DNA of 64,000 nt from Desulfovibrio piger (GCF_900116045.1 NZ_LT630450.1:2504501-2568500), one strand, 5' to 3'. Shown: positions 53,130-61,591, counted from the first letter of the stretch. The notes: generated by a model not told the origin, from the sequence alone. Numbers and translations are program-made.

Positions 53130-54503
53130 TCATTCGTCGCTGATGCGGGTCTCGATCTTCAGGCCGTATTTTTCCATGCGGGCCAGCAGGGTGGGGCGGG
53201 AAAGGCCCAGCAGGCGGGCGGCCTGCGAGCGGTTGCCCCCGCACTGGCGCAGGGCCTCGCGCACCACGGCCCTGCCCATGATGTCCATGCAGGTGTCGAA
53301 GGGCGAGGGATCGCCGGACCGGAGGCAGGCCGTGACGATGTCGTCCAGGCTGCGCTGCCCGTCGCTGTGGCCTGCGGCGGGAGCGGCAGGGACGGGGGCA
53401 GCGGTGTCCGCACCGGGGCTTTCCCTTTCGGGGATGGCGTTCCCGGTCATGCCGGCGGGGGCGCGGCGCATGCCCGGGGCAGGAGCGGCATCGCCGTTGC
53501 CGTTGGGGCCGGGGCCCGCGGCGGGGGGGTGCCCTGCCGGGGAGTCCAGCACCAGCTGCAAGTCACGGATGCTCACCGGGGCGCCGCTGTTGAAGACCAG
53601 GGCCTTCTGCAGGGCATTGGAAAGCTCGCGCACGTTGCCGGGCCAGTCCAGACCGGCCAGATAGCGCAGGGCCTCTTCTTCCAGACCGGGGTCGGGCCGG
53701 TGCAGCCCGGCGGCCTGCCGGTGCAGCAAAAAGGCCGCCAGGGCCGGGATGTCCTCACGGCGTTCGCGCAGCGGCGGGGTCCAGAGGGTCACCACCTTGA
53801 GGCGGTAATACAGGTCCTCGCGGAAGCGCCCGTCGGCCACGGCCTGTTCCAGGTTGGCGTTGGTGGCGGCGATGATGCGCACGTCCACGTCGATGGAGTC
53901 GTGCCCGCCCAGGCGCTGGATCTGCTTTTCCTGCAGCAGGCGCAGCAGTTTGGCCTGGATGCCCGGCGGCATGTCGCCGATCTCGTCCAGGAAGATGGTG
54001 CCGCCCGCGGCCTGCTCGATGCGGCCGATACGGCGGTGCTGCGCGCCGGTGAAGGCCCCGCGCTCATAGCCGAAAAGCTCGCTCTCCAGCAGGGTGTCGG
54101 GGATGGCCACGCAGTTGATGACCGAGAACGGGCGGCGGGAGCGCGGGCTGTAGCGCCAGATGGCATTGGCCACCAGTTCCTTGCCCGTGCCGGATTCGCC
54201 CCGGATCAGCACCAGGGCATCGGTGGGCGCCACGCGGCCGATGGCCTTGTACAGTTCCTGCATGGGGGGCGTGTGGCCCACCAGGCGGATGTCGTCCTCC
54301 TCGCCCAGCACCTCTTCGGCGGACCGGGCCTCGTGGCGGCGCCGGCTCTCGCCCGCGGCCAGGGCCCGTTGCAGCAGCTCCAGCACCTGCGGGATGTCGA
54401 AGGGCTTGAGCACGTAGTCGAAGGCCCCCAGGCGGGTGGCTTCGATGGCGGTCTCGGTGGTGGAGTAGGCCGTCATGATGAGCACCGGCGGGCAGCCCTC
54501 TAG
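53130..54503 (-). pseudogene. Interrupted NtrC-family response regulator, C-terminal part
   Basis: This part holds the end of the receiver domain (VLIMTAYSTTETAIEA, KPFD Lys), then an AAA+ sigma-54 activator domain: Walker A GESGTGKE, the GAFTGA loop (YERGAFTGAQHR) that contacts sigma-54, Walker B FLDEIGD, and an R-finger region. A Gly/Pro/Ala linker leads to a Fis-type HTH (VREALRQCGGNRSQAARLLGLSRPTLLARMEKYGL). It ends with the CTAG target copy at the IS edge. Removing the IS and one CTAG restores one frame of 526 residues with the part at 55347-55557. An internal GTG at 54483-54485 could still express an AAA+-HTH fragment. Confidence 0.93.
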
Positions 54504-54520
54504 ATAGTGTCTACACGAGT

Positions 54521-54892
54521 TTAAGTTAATACCTTAAGCCATATCGCTATACAGCGTATTTGTGCAGCAGCCTCAAATGAAGTGAGCATCTTCGCATATC
54601 TTGTAGCGATACCGCGCCACCGTTTGAGATGGAGAAAAGCATTCTCCACCAAGTGCCTCACTCGATAGAGGCTCTTATCATACCAACGTTGCGTCTTACG
54701 ATTCCTTTTGGGGGGAATAACAATTTCGCAACCAGTCTCAGTTGCTTTATCTATGAGCTCATTGCTGTCATATCCGCGATCCGCCAACAAACATTGAGCG
54801 GTAATACCGTCAATCAAGGCTACGGCTTGTGTGCAATCCGCTGTGGTACCAGCTGTAACAGCAACTCTGACCGGCATACCATGCGCATCCAC
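54521..54892 (-). CDS. IS5-family transposase, downstream frame (orfB)
   Basis: 123 residues in the downstream frame. It carries VDAHGMPVRVAVTAGTTADC, the second acidic residue in LLADRGYDSNELI, and the final YRVRHLVENAFLHLKRWRGIATRYAK motif with the catalytic Glu of the DDE triad and the family Y/R-E-K pattern. It overlaps orfA by 73 nt and probably is made only as a fusion by a -1 shift at the four A residues complementary to 54904-54907. The listed start is only the first internal ATG. Confidence 0.88.
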   Translation of the reverse strand: MDAHGMPVRVAVTAGTTADCTQAVALIDGITAQCLLADRGYDSNELIDKATETGCEIVIPPKRNRKTQRWYDKSLYRVRHLVENAFLHLKRWRGIATRYAKMLTSFEAAAQIRCIAIWLKVLT

Positions 54893-55287
54893 GGCCAGGT
54901 GTATTTTACTGTTGAGCCCCCTTTTGTGCGGCCCATACCCTGATTACCGCCTCTAGCCCCTGCCGCATGGGGGTGGACTTTGCAATGGCTGGCATCGATC
55001 ATCAACCATTCAAAATCTGGCTCATCAATCAATATTTCAAGGAGTTTTTCCCATACTCGTTTGTCTCGCCAACGAATAAAGCGTTGATGAACGGTTCCCC
55101 ATTTGCCATATTCCGGTGGCAGGTCTCGCCACGGCGCACCAGTACGCAATATCCAGAAGACGGCATTGATAAAGAGGCGATTATCCTTTGCTACACCTCC
55201 CCATTGCCCGCTTTGCCCAGGTAGATGAGGTTCCAATAAGGCCCACGCAGCATCCGAAATGTCATGGCGGCGTTGAGGATTCGTCAT
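54820..55287 (-). CDS. IS5-family transposase, upstream frame (orfA)
   Basis: 155 residues from the ATG at 55287. MTNPQRRHDISDAAWALLEPHLPG and FINAVFWILRTGAPWRDLPPEYGKWGTVHQRFIRWRDKRVWEKLL form the N-terminal IS5 domain, and EWLMIDASHCKVHPHAAGARGG holds the first catalytic Asp. After KGGSTVK the true homology continues in the other frame (IHLAVDAHG), so a -1 shift at AAAA gives the full protein. Without it, translation ends in an unrelated tail. Confidence 0.9.
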   Translation of the reverse strand: MTNPQRRHDISDAAWALLEPHLPGQSGQWGGVAKDNRLFINAVFWILRTGAPWRDLPPEYGKWGTVHQRFIRWRDKRVWEKLLEILIDEPDFEWLMIDASHCKVHPHAAGARGGNQGMGRTKGGSTVKYTWPWMRMVCRSELLLQLVPQRIAHKP

Positions 55288-55346
55288 AAGCACATCCTTG
55301 CAGAATTGATGCACTCCTCATAATATAAATCTCGTGTAGACACTAC

Positions 55347-55557
55347 CTAGGGCCCGCATCCGCTTGAGCGCCTCCAGGCCGTCCATGCCGGGCATGCGCA
55401 CGTCCATGACCACGCACTGCGGCATCCTTTCCCGCATGAGGTTCAGGGCCTCCTCGGCCGAGGCGGCGGTGCGCGTCTCGTAGCCTTCGGCATCCAGCAG
55501 GCGCTGGAAGCCCTGCCGCAGGTGGTGGTCGTCGTCGACTATGAGGATCTCAGCCAT
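55347..55557 (-). pseudogene. Interrupted NtrC-family response regulator, N-terminal part
   Basis: The gene start encodes a receiver domain: MAEILIVDDDHHLRQGFQ with the acidic pocket (Asp8-10), and CVVMDVRMPGMDG with the phosphoacceptor Asp52. After RMRALG the frame runs into the IS and stops (SVYTRFIL). Only about 70 residues of the receiver remain, without the Thr/Lys switch residues, so this fragment is probably not functional. The start overlaps the histidine-kinase stop by 19 nt, showing a kinase-regulator operon. Confidence 0.93.
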
Positions 55558-56666
55558 ACGTCGTCCCCTTTGCGGACAGGCAGCACCATGACGAAGCTGG
55601 CCCCGTGGCCCGGCGCGTTGTGCAGGTGCAGCCAGCCGCCGTGTTCCTCGAAGATGCGGCGCGCGATGGGCAGGCCCAGGCCCGTGCCTTCCACCTTGGT
55701 GCTCATGAAGGGCTGGAAGATGACCTCGTGCAGCTCCTCGGGCACGCCGGGGCCGCTGTCCTCGATGCGGATGACCACCACGGGCCCCAGCGGGGCCAGG
55801 CGGCCGCGTTCTTCGCTGATGCGCACTTCCCCGTCGGTACCGGCGGCTTCGCAGGCATTGATGATAAGATTGGCCAGGGCCTCGCGCAGCTGTTCGGCAT
55901 CGCCGTCCACCCGCGGCAGGGGGGCGTGGCGCGTGCGTCGCAGGGTCACCTTGTAGGCCTCCATGCGCGGTTGCAGCAGGATGAGGGTACGGTCCAGCAC
56001 CTCGCTCATGTCCAGCGGTTCCTTGCTCAGGCGCGGACGGCGGGAAAATTCCAGGAAGTTGCTGGTGATGGCTTCCATGTGCCGCACGGCCTCGTTCATG
56101 GCCTGCACGTCCTCCTGCCGGGCCGGGGAGAGTTCCATGCCCCGGGTGAAGGAGAACAGGCGCAGCTTGAGGCCTGTCAGCGGGTTGCGGATGGAGTGGG
56201 CCACACCGGCGGCCAGTTTGCCCACCAGGGCCATCTTTTCGGTCTGGCGCAGGTTCTGGCGCAGGTTCTCGTGGCTTTCCTCAAGGGCCAGACGGGTGCG
56301 CTGCATGTTCTCGTGCATGCGGCGGATGCGGCGGGTGATGGCGGGCACGGGCGCGCCCTGCGGCATGCGGCCGTCGGCGTCCGGGCCCAGTTCGCGCAGG
56401 GCCGTGAGCAGGGGCAGGTAGATGCCGCGCCACAGGCAGGCGCCCAGGCCCAGCAGCAGGATCAGGGCGAGCAGCAGCAGGCACATGAGGATGCGCTGGC
56501 GCGTGCCCAGCGGCCAGGTGAAGATGTCGATGCACAGCCAGACGCAGAGCAAAAGGCACAGGGCCAGGACGATGCCTCCCGGCAGCAGCAGCCGGGTCGG
56601 GTCGAAAGCGTGTTTTTCCGCAGGGGCGGGAGCCTCCTGGACGGGTGGGGAAGGGGTCTCGTTCAT
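55539..56666 (-). CDS. Sensor histidine kinase
   Basis: 375 residues from the ATG at 56666; a GTG three codons upstream is possible. Two membrane helices (about 27-50 and 59-82) enclose almost no periplasmic loop, so it senses within the membrane or cytosol. A HAMP-like coil precedes HisKA with LAAGVAHSIRNPLTGLKLRL, His157 being the phosphosite. ATPase boxes: NLIINACEA (N), EDSGPGVP (G1), GTGLGLPIA (G2). Related pairs regulate sigma-54 promoters. Its partner gene is split by an IS. Confidence 0.93.
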   Translation of the reverse strand: MNETPSPPVQEAPAPAEKHAFDPTRLLLPGGIVLALCLLLCVWLCIDIFTWPLGTRQRILMCLLLLALILLLGLGACLWRGIYLPLLTALRELGPDADGRMPQGAPVPAITRRIRRMHENMQRTRLALEESHENLRQNLRQTEKMALVGKLAAGVAHSIRNPLTGLKLRLFSFTRGMELSPARQEDVQAMNEAVRHMEAITSNFLEFSRRPRLSKEPLDMSEVLDRTLILLQPRMEAYKVTLRRTRHAPLPRVDGDAEQLREALANLIINACEAAGTDGEVRISEERGRLAPLGPVVVIRIEDSGPGVPEELHEVIFQPFMSTKVEGTGLGLPIARRIFEEHGGWLHLHNAPGHGASFVMVLPVRKGDDVWLRSS

Positions 56667-56748
56667 GGGATGCACGGGTCAGAAGGGGGGAAAGGGCCCG
56701 CGCTGGCGGCAGCGGCGGGCCCGGGACGGTCAGGGGACGGCAGGGGGA

Positions 56749-57738
56749 CTAGAACATCCGCATCACCTGCAGGAGCAGGAACATCTCCAGCAGGAAGACC
56801 GGAGCGTAGCCCGCCAGCGTCTGGCCCCAGTCGAGGCGCAGGACGGTCTTGTAGCCCACAAGGGTGCAGGCCAGGCTCCAGACCAGGCCGGTGAGCGCGC
56901 CCACCACCGGGATGACGCACAGCAGCATGGGGGCCGAGCCGTAGGCGCTCACCTGGAAGATAAGGTCGAATTCCGGCTTGTCGCGCAGGATGAGCCTGTA
57001 CATGAGGTAGAGCAGGGCGCTTTGTCCGTACAGTTGCAGGGTCACGAAGGCCACCTGCTTGAGCACGAACAGGGGCATGCTCTCATGGATGGTCAGGGTG
57101 CTGGCCATCATCTGCTGCATCTGCGGGTCCATGCCGCCGTCCATGAGCATGGAGGTCATGCCGCGCATCCAGAGCAGCTGCACCACGGAAAGGATGACGC
57201 TGACGATCAGGTAGAAGCCCAGGGCGCGCAGGGAGCGGCGGTGCGGCCGCAGACAGCTGAAAAAGGCGGGTGCGCCGAACATGACACGTGTGGCCGTGCG
57301 GTAGAAGGCCACCATCCAGCCCGAAGGCGCGGGCGCCATGTCCCAGGGGTTGCCGGAAGGCAGGCCGGGGCGGTCGTCGCCGTCCTCATCCCGGACCTCG
57401 TCGTCTTCGGGCGGCTCGTGGTCCGCCTGCGGCGCGGGCTCTTCCTGCCGGTCACGGGGACGGAAGGGGGGGAGCTCCTCGCGGGGAGGTTCACGGCGGC
57501 AGGGGGCCCCGCCTGTCCCGTCGTCACCCGTGCCGGGGATGACGGCACCGGGGGGCAGGTCGCCGGCCGCCGGGGCGGCGTCGTGGCGGACGGGCGAAAG
57601 CTGCTCGCTGCTGCCGTCCTGGGGATGGAAGCGGAAGCGGCAGGAACACTGGGGGCAGGTGGCGATCACCGAATGCGCCGGGGCACGGTCGGGAGGGAAG
57701 GGACGGCTGAAGCCGCAGTGTGGGCAGATGATGTTCAT
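56749..57738 (-). CDS. Zinc-ribbon plus YIP1-type membrane protein
   Basis: 329 residues from the ATG at 57738; an ATG four codons upstream is an alternative. MNIICPHCGFSRPFPPDRAP...ATCPQCSCRFRF is a zinc ribbon of the MJ0042 type. A Pro/Glu/Asp-rich linker (about 40-140) leads to five hydrophobic helices (SLRALGFYLIVSVILSVVQLLW to YAPVFLLEMFLLLQV) of a YIP1-like domain. It is first in the group with the histidine kinase and response regulator; it may be a partner of that sensor. The true function is unknown. Confidence 0.8.
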   Translation of the reverse strand: MNIICPHCGFSRPFPPDRAPAHSVIATCPQCSCRFRFHPQDGSSEQLSPVRHDAAPAAGDLPPGAVIPGTGDDGTGGAPCRREPPREELPPFRPRDRQEEPAPQADHEPPEDDEVRDEDGDDRPGLPSGNPWDMAPAPSGWMVAFYRTATRVMFGAPAFFSCLRPHRRSLRALGFYLIVSVILSVVQLLWMRGMTSMLMDGGMDPQMQQMMASTLTIHESMPLFVLKQVAFVTLQLYGQSALLYLMYRLILRDKPEFDLIFQVSAYGSAPMLLCVIPVVGALTGLVWSLACTLVGYKTVLRLDWGQTLAGYAPVFLLEMFLLLQVMRMF

Positions 57739-57845
57739 GACGCTACTCATAGCAGAGAGGCACCAGCCCTGCAATCCGGCGGCAGGGGGCGCGGGGCGGA
57801 AAAGGCGGTGCGGGCTTGACAGACGGGAGGAGCGCGACTATCCTT

Positions 57846-57955
57846 TACCGTACCTGAGGGGAGTAACTGGGTCCTTGAGACCCTGGCAGCATCAACAGCC
57901 TGACATCACGTCTGGTGCTGCCGTTGGCCCTGCCGACTAGTGAGACCTTGGCCGC
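57846..57955 (+). ncRNA. yybP-ykoY-type (manganese) riboswitch aptamer
   Basis: The conserved 5' loop TGAGGGGAGTAACT (57855-57868) and the 3' box GTGAGACCTTGGCC (57940-57953) match the two invariant parts of the yybP-ykoY aptamer. Between them lie helices GGCAGCA/TGCTGCC and others. The 3' box is also the left arm of a terminator, so Mn2+ binding would prevent termination. It sits directly before a cation antiporter, the expected kind of target. Confidence 0.82.
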
Positions 57956-57984
57956 ATGACTGCATGCAGCCAGGGTCTTTTTTT
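57943..57984 (+). terminator. Riboswitch-controlled terminator
   Basis: AGACCTTGGC and GCCAGGGTCT pair (10 bp, one G-T) around a 16-nt loop and are followed by seven T residues. The upstream segment AGACCCTGGC near 57879 can also pair with the 3' arm as an alternative structure. Confidence 0.85.
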
Positions 57985-58018
57985 ATGTGCAACCCCCAAC
58001 ACCGCCAAGGAGACCGTC

Positions 58019-59260
58019 ATGTCTTTGCGCGACCTGCGTCCCTATCTTCTGGCTGTCCTCATGACCCTGCCGGGCCTGGCCCTGCGCCTTGCCCCGGCGG
58101 ATGTTTCCCCCATGCTGGTGGCCGTGCTGGCCGGTCTGGCCATCCTGGGCGCGTCCTTCCTGCTGACCTGGGCCTGTGAGGTGGCCCAGCTCGACATCCC
58201 CCAGGCCGTGGCCGTGGCCGTGGTGGCCTTCATCGCCGTGCTGCCCGAATACGCCGTGGACATGTATTTCACCTGGATGGCGGGCCAGCACCCCGAGAGC
58301 GCCTACTCGCATTATGCCATCGCCAACATGACAGGGGCCAACCGGCTGCTCATCGGTATCGGCTGGACAGCCATCGTGCTGATCTTCGCGGGCCGTTTCC
58401 ACAATTATGTGGCCCTGCATGAGGAAAAGCGCACCGATGTCCTCTTCCTGGGCCTGGCCACCCTCTATGCCCTGCTGATCCCGCTCAAGGGCTCCCTGAC
58501 CCTGTTCGACGGCGTGGTCTTCCTGGGCATCTATGTGGGCTACATGTGCATCATCGCCCGCCGTCCCTGCGAGGAAGAGGAGCCCGAAGGCCCGGCGGCC
58601 ACCCTGGCCAGGCTCTCGCGTCCCGCCCGCATGCGCACCGTGGCCGGTCTTTTTCTTTTCGCGGCCCTGGTGATCCTGTTCAATGCCGAGCCCTTCAGTG
58701 AAAGCCTGGTGGCCAGCGGCAAGATCCTGGGCATCAACGAGTTCCTGCTGGTGCAGTGGCTGGCGCCCATCGCGTCCGAAGCGCCGGAATTCATCGTGGC
58801 CCTGATGTTCGCCTTCCGCGGCAATGCCGGTCTGGCCCTGGGCAGCCTGCTGTCCTCCAAGCTCAACCAGTGGACCCTGCTGGTGGGCATGATCCCCGGC
58901 GTCTACGCCGTGTCTTCCGGCGGCACCGCCCCCATCAACCTCGACCCGCACCAGTTCCAGGAGATCTTCCTCACCGCCGCCCAGTCCATCTTTGCCGTGG
59001 CCCTGCTGCTGGACCTGCGCCTGGGCCTGCGCGAGGCGACGGCCCTGCTGGTGCTCTTCCTGGCCCAGCTGTTCTCGCCCTTCTATGACGTGCAGCTGGA
59101 AGCCCTGCTGGGCCTGCCCCATGACCCGCTGCGCCTGCACAACTTCTATGCCTGGACGTACCTGATCCTGGCGGGCCTGTTCCTGCTGCGCCACTGGCGC
59201 CTGGTGGCCGAGCTGCGCTACGGTTTCCATGTCAAGGTGCGGGATATCGTGCATCATTAG
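58019..59260 (+). CDS. CaCA-family cation antiporter, predicted Mn2+/Ca2+ exporter
   Basis: 413 residues from the ATG at 58019 (AAGGAG upstream). About ten to eleven membrane helices are arranged as two inverted halves. The ion-site repeats are AFIAVLPEYAVDMYFTW and IASEAPEFIVALMFAFRGN...LGSLLSSKLNQWTLLVG, like alpha-1/alpha-2 of calcium:cation antiporters with key acidic residues. Family members exchange Ca2+, and sometimes Mn2+, for H+ or Na+. Because a yybP-ykoY element controls it, manganese export is the favoured role. A terminator follows 36 nt after the stop. Confidence 0.88.
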   Translation: MSLRDLRPYLLAVLMTLPGLALRLAPADVSPMLVAVLAGLAILGASFLLTWACEVAQLDIPQAVAVAVVAFIAVLPEYAVDMYFTWMAGQHPESAYSHYAIANMTGANRLLIGIGWTAIVLIFAGRFHNYVALHEEKRTDVLFLGLATLYALLIPLKGSLTLFDGVVFLGIYVGYMCIIARRPCEEEEPEGPAATLARLSRPARMRTVAGLFLFAALVILFNAEPFSESLVASGKILGINEFLLVQWLAPIASEAPEFIVALMFAFRGNAGLALGSLLSSKLNQWTLLVGMIPGVYAVSSGGTAPINLDPHQFQEIFLTAAQSIFAVALLLDLRLGLREATALLVLFLAQLFSPFYDVQLEALLGLPHDPLRLHNFYAWTYLILAGLFLLRHWRLVAELRYGFHVKVRDIVHH

Positions 59261-59295
59261 CTTCCCTTCCTCCGTTCGGAGGAAAGGCGCCGCAC

Positions 59296-59343
59296 GGCCG
59301 GTCTTCCCCCTGTTCACACGGGTTGGGGGGACCGGCCTTTTTA
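59296..59343 (+). terminator. Intrinsic terminator of the antiporter gene
   Basis: GGCCGGTC-CCCCC pairs with GGGGG-GACCGGCC around a loop, followed by TTTTTA. Confidence 0.88.
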
Positions 59344-59436
59344 TTTGGCCCCGTAAGGCTTGACAGGGCCGCAGGAGCCCTCTACAAGCAGCTTGCGGCA
59401 CCATGCCGCCATCTCTTTTTTTGTCGTCTGGGGGAA

Positions 59437-60249
59437 ATGATGTCCAGCTCCGGGAATCTTCGTCACCTGCCGGGATCCTGCCGTCCCGCCCGCCTGCTTG
59501 CGCTGGCGGCCCTGCTGTCGTGCTTTGCCCTGTCTCCCGACCTGTGCCCCACGGCCCGTGCCGCGCACGGCTACGGGACCATGATGGCCGATTCGCGCCC
59601 CGAGCCTGCCCATGCCCCCATCTCCGTCACGGAGTGCAATCTCCGCCGTGTCTCCCGGCCGGGCAAACCGGACATCACCGTCAGCTATCCCATGCTGGGC
59701 CGCAAGGACGTGGACCGCGACGTGGCCGGCTGGGTGGAGCGCATCGCCTCGACCTTCGAAGCCGAGCTGGCGCCGCGGTCCCTCGAGCTGGAGCAGCAGG
59801 ATCGCCCCCCCTGCGAGCTCATGGGCTCCTATACCCTGACGCGCCCTTCGGCCAATGCCCTGAGCATCGTCTTCGAGATCTGGACCTACACCGGCGGCGC
59901 GCACGGCAACCTGGACGTGATCCCGCTGACGTACAGCCTGATCTCCGGGCAGCGCCTGGGGCTGGTGGACATCTTCGAGAACGTGGACAAGGCCCTGGAG
60001 ATCATGTCCGACGCATCCCGCAAGGAGCTCGCCATCCGTCTGGGCGGCGGCCGGGAGGACAGCATGATCCATGACGGCACCGTGCCCGTGGCGGAGAATT
60101 TTTCCGCGCTGGCCCTGGTGCCCGGCGGGGTACGCGTCTATTTCCAGCCCTATCAGGTGGCCCCCTGGGCCGCGGGGGCGCAGCGCGTCTTCATCCCGCT
60201 GGAAAAACTGGCCCCGGCCGGTCCCCTGCGCCTGCTCTGGGACGAATGA
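59437..60249 (+). CDS. Exported DUF3298/DUF4163-type protein
   Basis: 270 residues from the ATG at 59437. A signal peptide (ARLLALAALLSCFALSPDLCPTARAA) precedes a domain with ITVSYPMLGRKDVDRDVAGWVERI, then FEIWTYTGGAHGNLDVIPLTYSLISGQRLGLVDIFEN, the DUF3298 hallmark (RsiV/PdaC C-terminal-like). The domain is found in anti-sigma factors and exported deacetylases; here it stands alone, with no membrane anchor or catalytic domain. Its stop overlaps the start of the hotdog gene (ATGATG), so it may be co-expressed with the lipid cluster. Confidence 0.82.
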   Translation: MMSSSGNLRHLPGSCRPARLLALAALLSCFALSPDLCPTARAAHGYGTMMADSRPEPAHAPISVTECNLRRVSRPGKPDITVSYPMLGRKDVDRDVAGWVERIASTFEAELAPRSLELEQQDRPPCELMGSYTLTRPSANALSIVFEIWTYTGGAHGNLDVIPLTYSLISGQRLGLVDIFENVDKALEIMSDASRKELAIRLGGGREDSMIHDGTVPVAENFSALALVPGGVRVYFQPYQVAPWAAGAQRVFIPLEKLAPAGPLRLLWDE

Positions 60250-60560
60250 TGCCGCCACAGGAGGCCCTGCTGCGTTTCCCCGGCCACGCGCCTTTGCTGG
60301 CCGACCATTTCCCCGGGGCGCCCCGCGTGCCCGGCTCCTGCCTGCTGGAGGCCATGCGCCGGGCCGTGGAAGAGGCCTTCCCGCCCTGTGCCGTCTGCGC
60401 CGTGCGCCGTGCGCGCTTCCGCCGTTTCGTCCTGCCGGATCGCGATGTGCTGTGCCGCATGGACCCCGGGGACGGGGGGGACGCCCCGCCTTCGGAGGTC
60501 CGCTGCCGCCTGCTGCACGGCGGGGATTGCCTGGCGGAAGCCGTGTTCGTGCTGGAGTGA
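60246..60560 (+). CDS. Small hotdog-fold dehydratase-like protein (FabZ-type)
   Basis: 104 residues. RFPGHAPLLADHFPGAPRVPGSCLLEAMRRAV matches the FabZ active-site region, HFPG-x-P-x-(V/L)PG, with the catalytic His21. The usual Glu of the second helix is not obvious, as the helix is EAMRRAVEEAF. The protein is shorter than FabZ (about 150). It may remove water from or bind 3-hydroxyacyl-ACP. First of the overlapping hotdog/KR/ACP/KS/hotdog/oxoamine-synthase set. Confidence 0.72.
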   Translation: MMPPQEALLRFPGHAPLLADHFPGAPRVPGSCLLEAMRRAVEEAFPPCAVCAVRRARFRRFVLPDRDVLCRMDPGDGGDAPPSEVRCRLLHGGDCLAEAVFVLE

Positions 60561-60862
60561 GCGGAAGGCGGCCATATTTTCGAGGGGGCCTTGCCAAAAG
60601 GGACGAAGGAGACTTTGGGGAAAGCGCCCCTTTTCGCCTTCCGGCTCTCCCATCCTCCCGCAAACCCCTTCCTTCCGGTCATTGGCGGGTCGTGCGATGC
60701 GCAGCGCATGCGTGCGGCTCCGGTCTCCCGTTTTTGCCGTGAGCCCGATGGGCCTCATGCCCGGCGCATCTTCAGGCCCTATCCGGGCCTGCCCACGGGC
60801 TGGCGCAGGCCGCATGCGGCAGGGCCCTTGCGCCCGGACCGTTTTTTTTTCACTATGCGGCC
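60561..60862. other. Gap inside the acyl cluster with repeat-like DNA
   Basis: 302 nt without a gene. From 60585 to 60675 the sequence GGGGAAAGCGCCCC...CCCATCCTCCCGCAAAC resembles the C-rich stretch at 40410-40440 (CCCATCCTCCCCCAAAC). A GCCGCATGCGGC palindrome lies near 60811 and nine T residues at 60842-60850, just before the next gene. It may hold a promoter or a weak terminator. Confidence 0.45.
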
Positions 60863-61591
60863 ATGCGATTGACGTTCCATGGTTCCGTCCTCATCCTTGG
60901 CGGCAGCAGCGATCTTGGCCGTGCCCTGGCACTGGCCTTGTGCGCCGAAGGGGCGCAGGTCTGCTGTGTCTGCCGTGACGACGCCGGCTGCGCCCGCTGC
61001 GCGCAGGACGGCCTGCCCGCCCTCGTCCTTGCCGATCCCGAGACCCTGCCCGCCCGCTGCGAAGCCCTGCTGGGCCGGCCGGTGGGGCATCTGGCGGATC
61101 TGCTGCATTCCCGCTTCGAACAGCTGGTGGCCCTGGCGGCGCCCGGTGCCATAGAACGCTGGGCGGATGATGACATCGCCCTGCGGGCCCGCTGCCTGCG
61201 TGCCGTGGGCCGGGCCATGCTGGCCCGCCGTTTCGGCCGTTGTGTCTTCGTCTCGTCCAGTGCCGCGCAGCGGCCGTCGCCCGGGCAGGGCTGGTACGCC
61301 GCGGCCAAGCTGGCCGGTGAGGGCCTGTACCGCAGCCTCGGCGTGGAGCTGGCCGGACGCGGCCTCAGCGCCTGTTCCGTCCGTCTGAGCTGGCTGGATG
61401 CCGGGCGCGGGCACGAATTCCTTTCCCGCCACGGGCAGGTGGCCCGTGCCATGCCCGCCGGGCGCTGCCTTGGCCCGGACGAGGTGCTGCCGGGCCTGTG
61501 CTTCCTGCTGTCGGCGGAGGCCGCGGCCATCAACGGCAGCGTGGTGACTCTTGACGGGGGCCTCGGGGCCCTCAAACTCCCGGAGCTGTGA
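60863..61591 (+). CDS. SDR-family 3-oxoacyl-ACP reductase-like protein
   Basis: 242 residues. The Rossmann nucleotide loop is GGSSDLGRAL (13-22). The catalytic Ser lies in FVSSSAA near 131-133 and Tyr145-x3-Lys149 in WYAAAKLAGEGLYRSLGVELAGRGL; all three parts of the SDR triad are present. The C-terminus INGSVVTLDGGLG is typical of FabG-like reductases. The usual NNAG strand is replaced (LLHSRFEQ), so it is a diverged FabG. It overlaps the ACP gene by one base. Confidence 0.88.
   Translation: MRLTFHGSVLILGGSSDLGRALALALCAEGAQVCCVCRDDAGCARCAQDGLPALVLADPETLPARCEALLGRPVGHLADLLHSRFEQLVALAAPGAIERWADDDIALRARCLRAVGRAMLARRFGRCVFVSSSAAQRPSPGQGWYAAAKLAGEGLYRSLGVELAGRGLSACSVRLSWLDAGRGHEFLSRHGQVARAMPAGRCLGPDEVLPGLCFLLSAEAAAINGSVVTLDGGLGALKLPEL

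Larger units (their letters stand above)
54504..55346 (-). mobile_element. IS5-family insertion sequence (IS427-like), 843 bp
   Basis: The element has perfect 15-bp terminal repeats TAGTGTCTACACGAG at 54505-54519 and 55331-55345, each with one extra unpaired base outside. Flanking 4-bp copies CTAG lie at 54500-54503 and 55347-55350, the target duplication expected for several IS5 groups. It carries two overlapping frames of one transposase. Its DNA is clearly less GC-rich than the flanks, a sign of foreign origin. Confidence 0.93.

Noticed and set aside
53130..54485. Intact sigma-54 activator starting at an internal codon
   Set aside because: The receiver domain is cut in the middle; flanking CTAG copies and IS ends show the gene is interrupted rather than naturally short.
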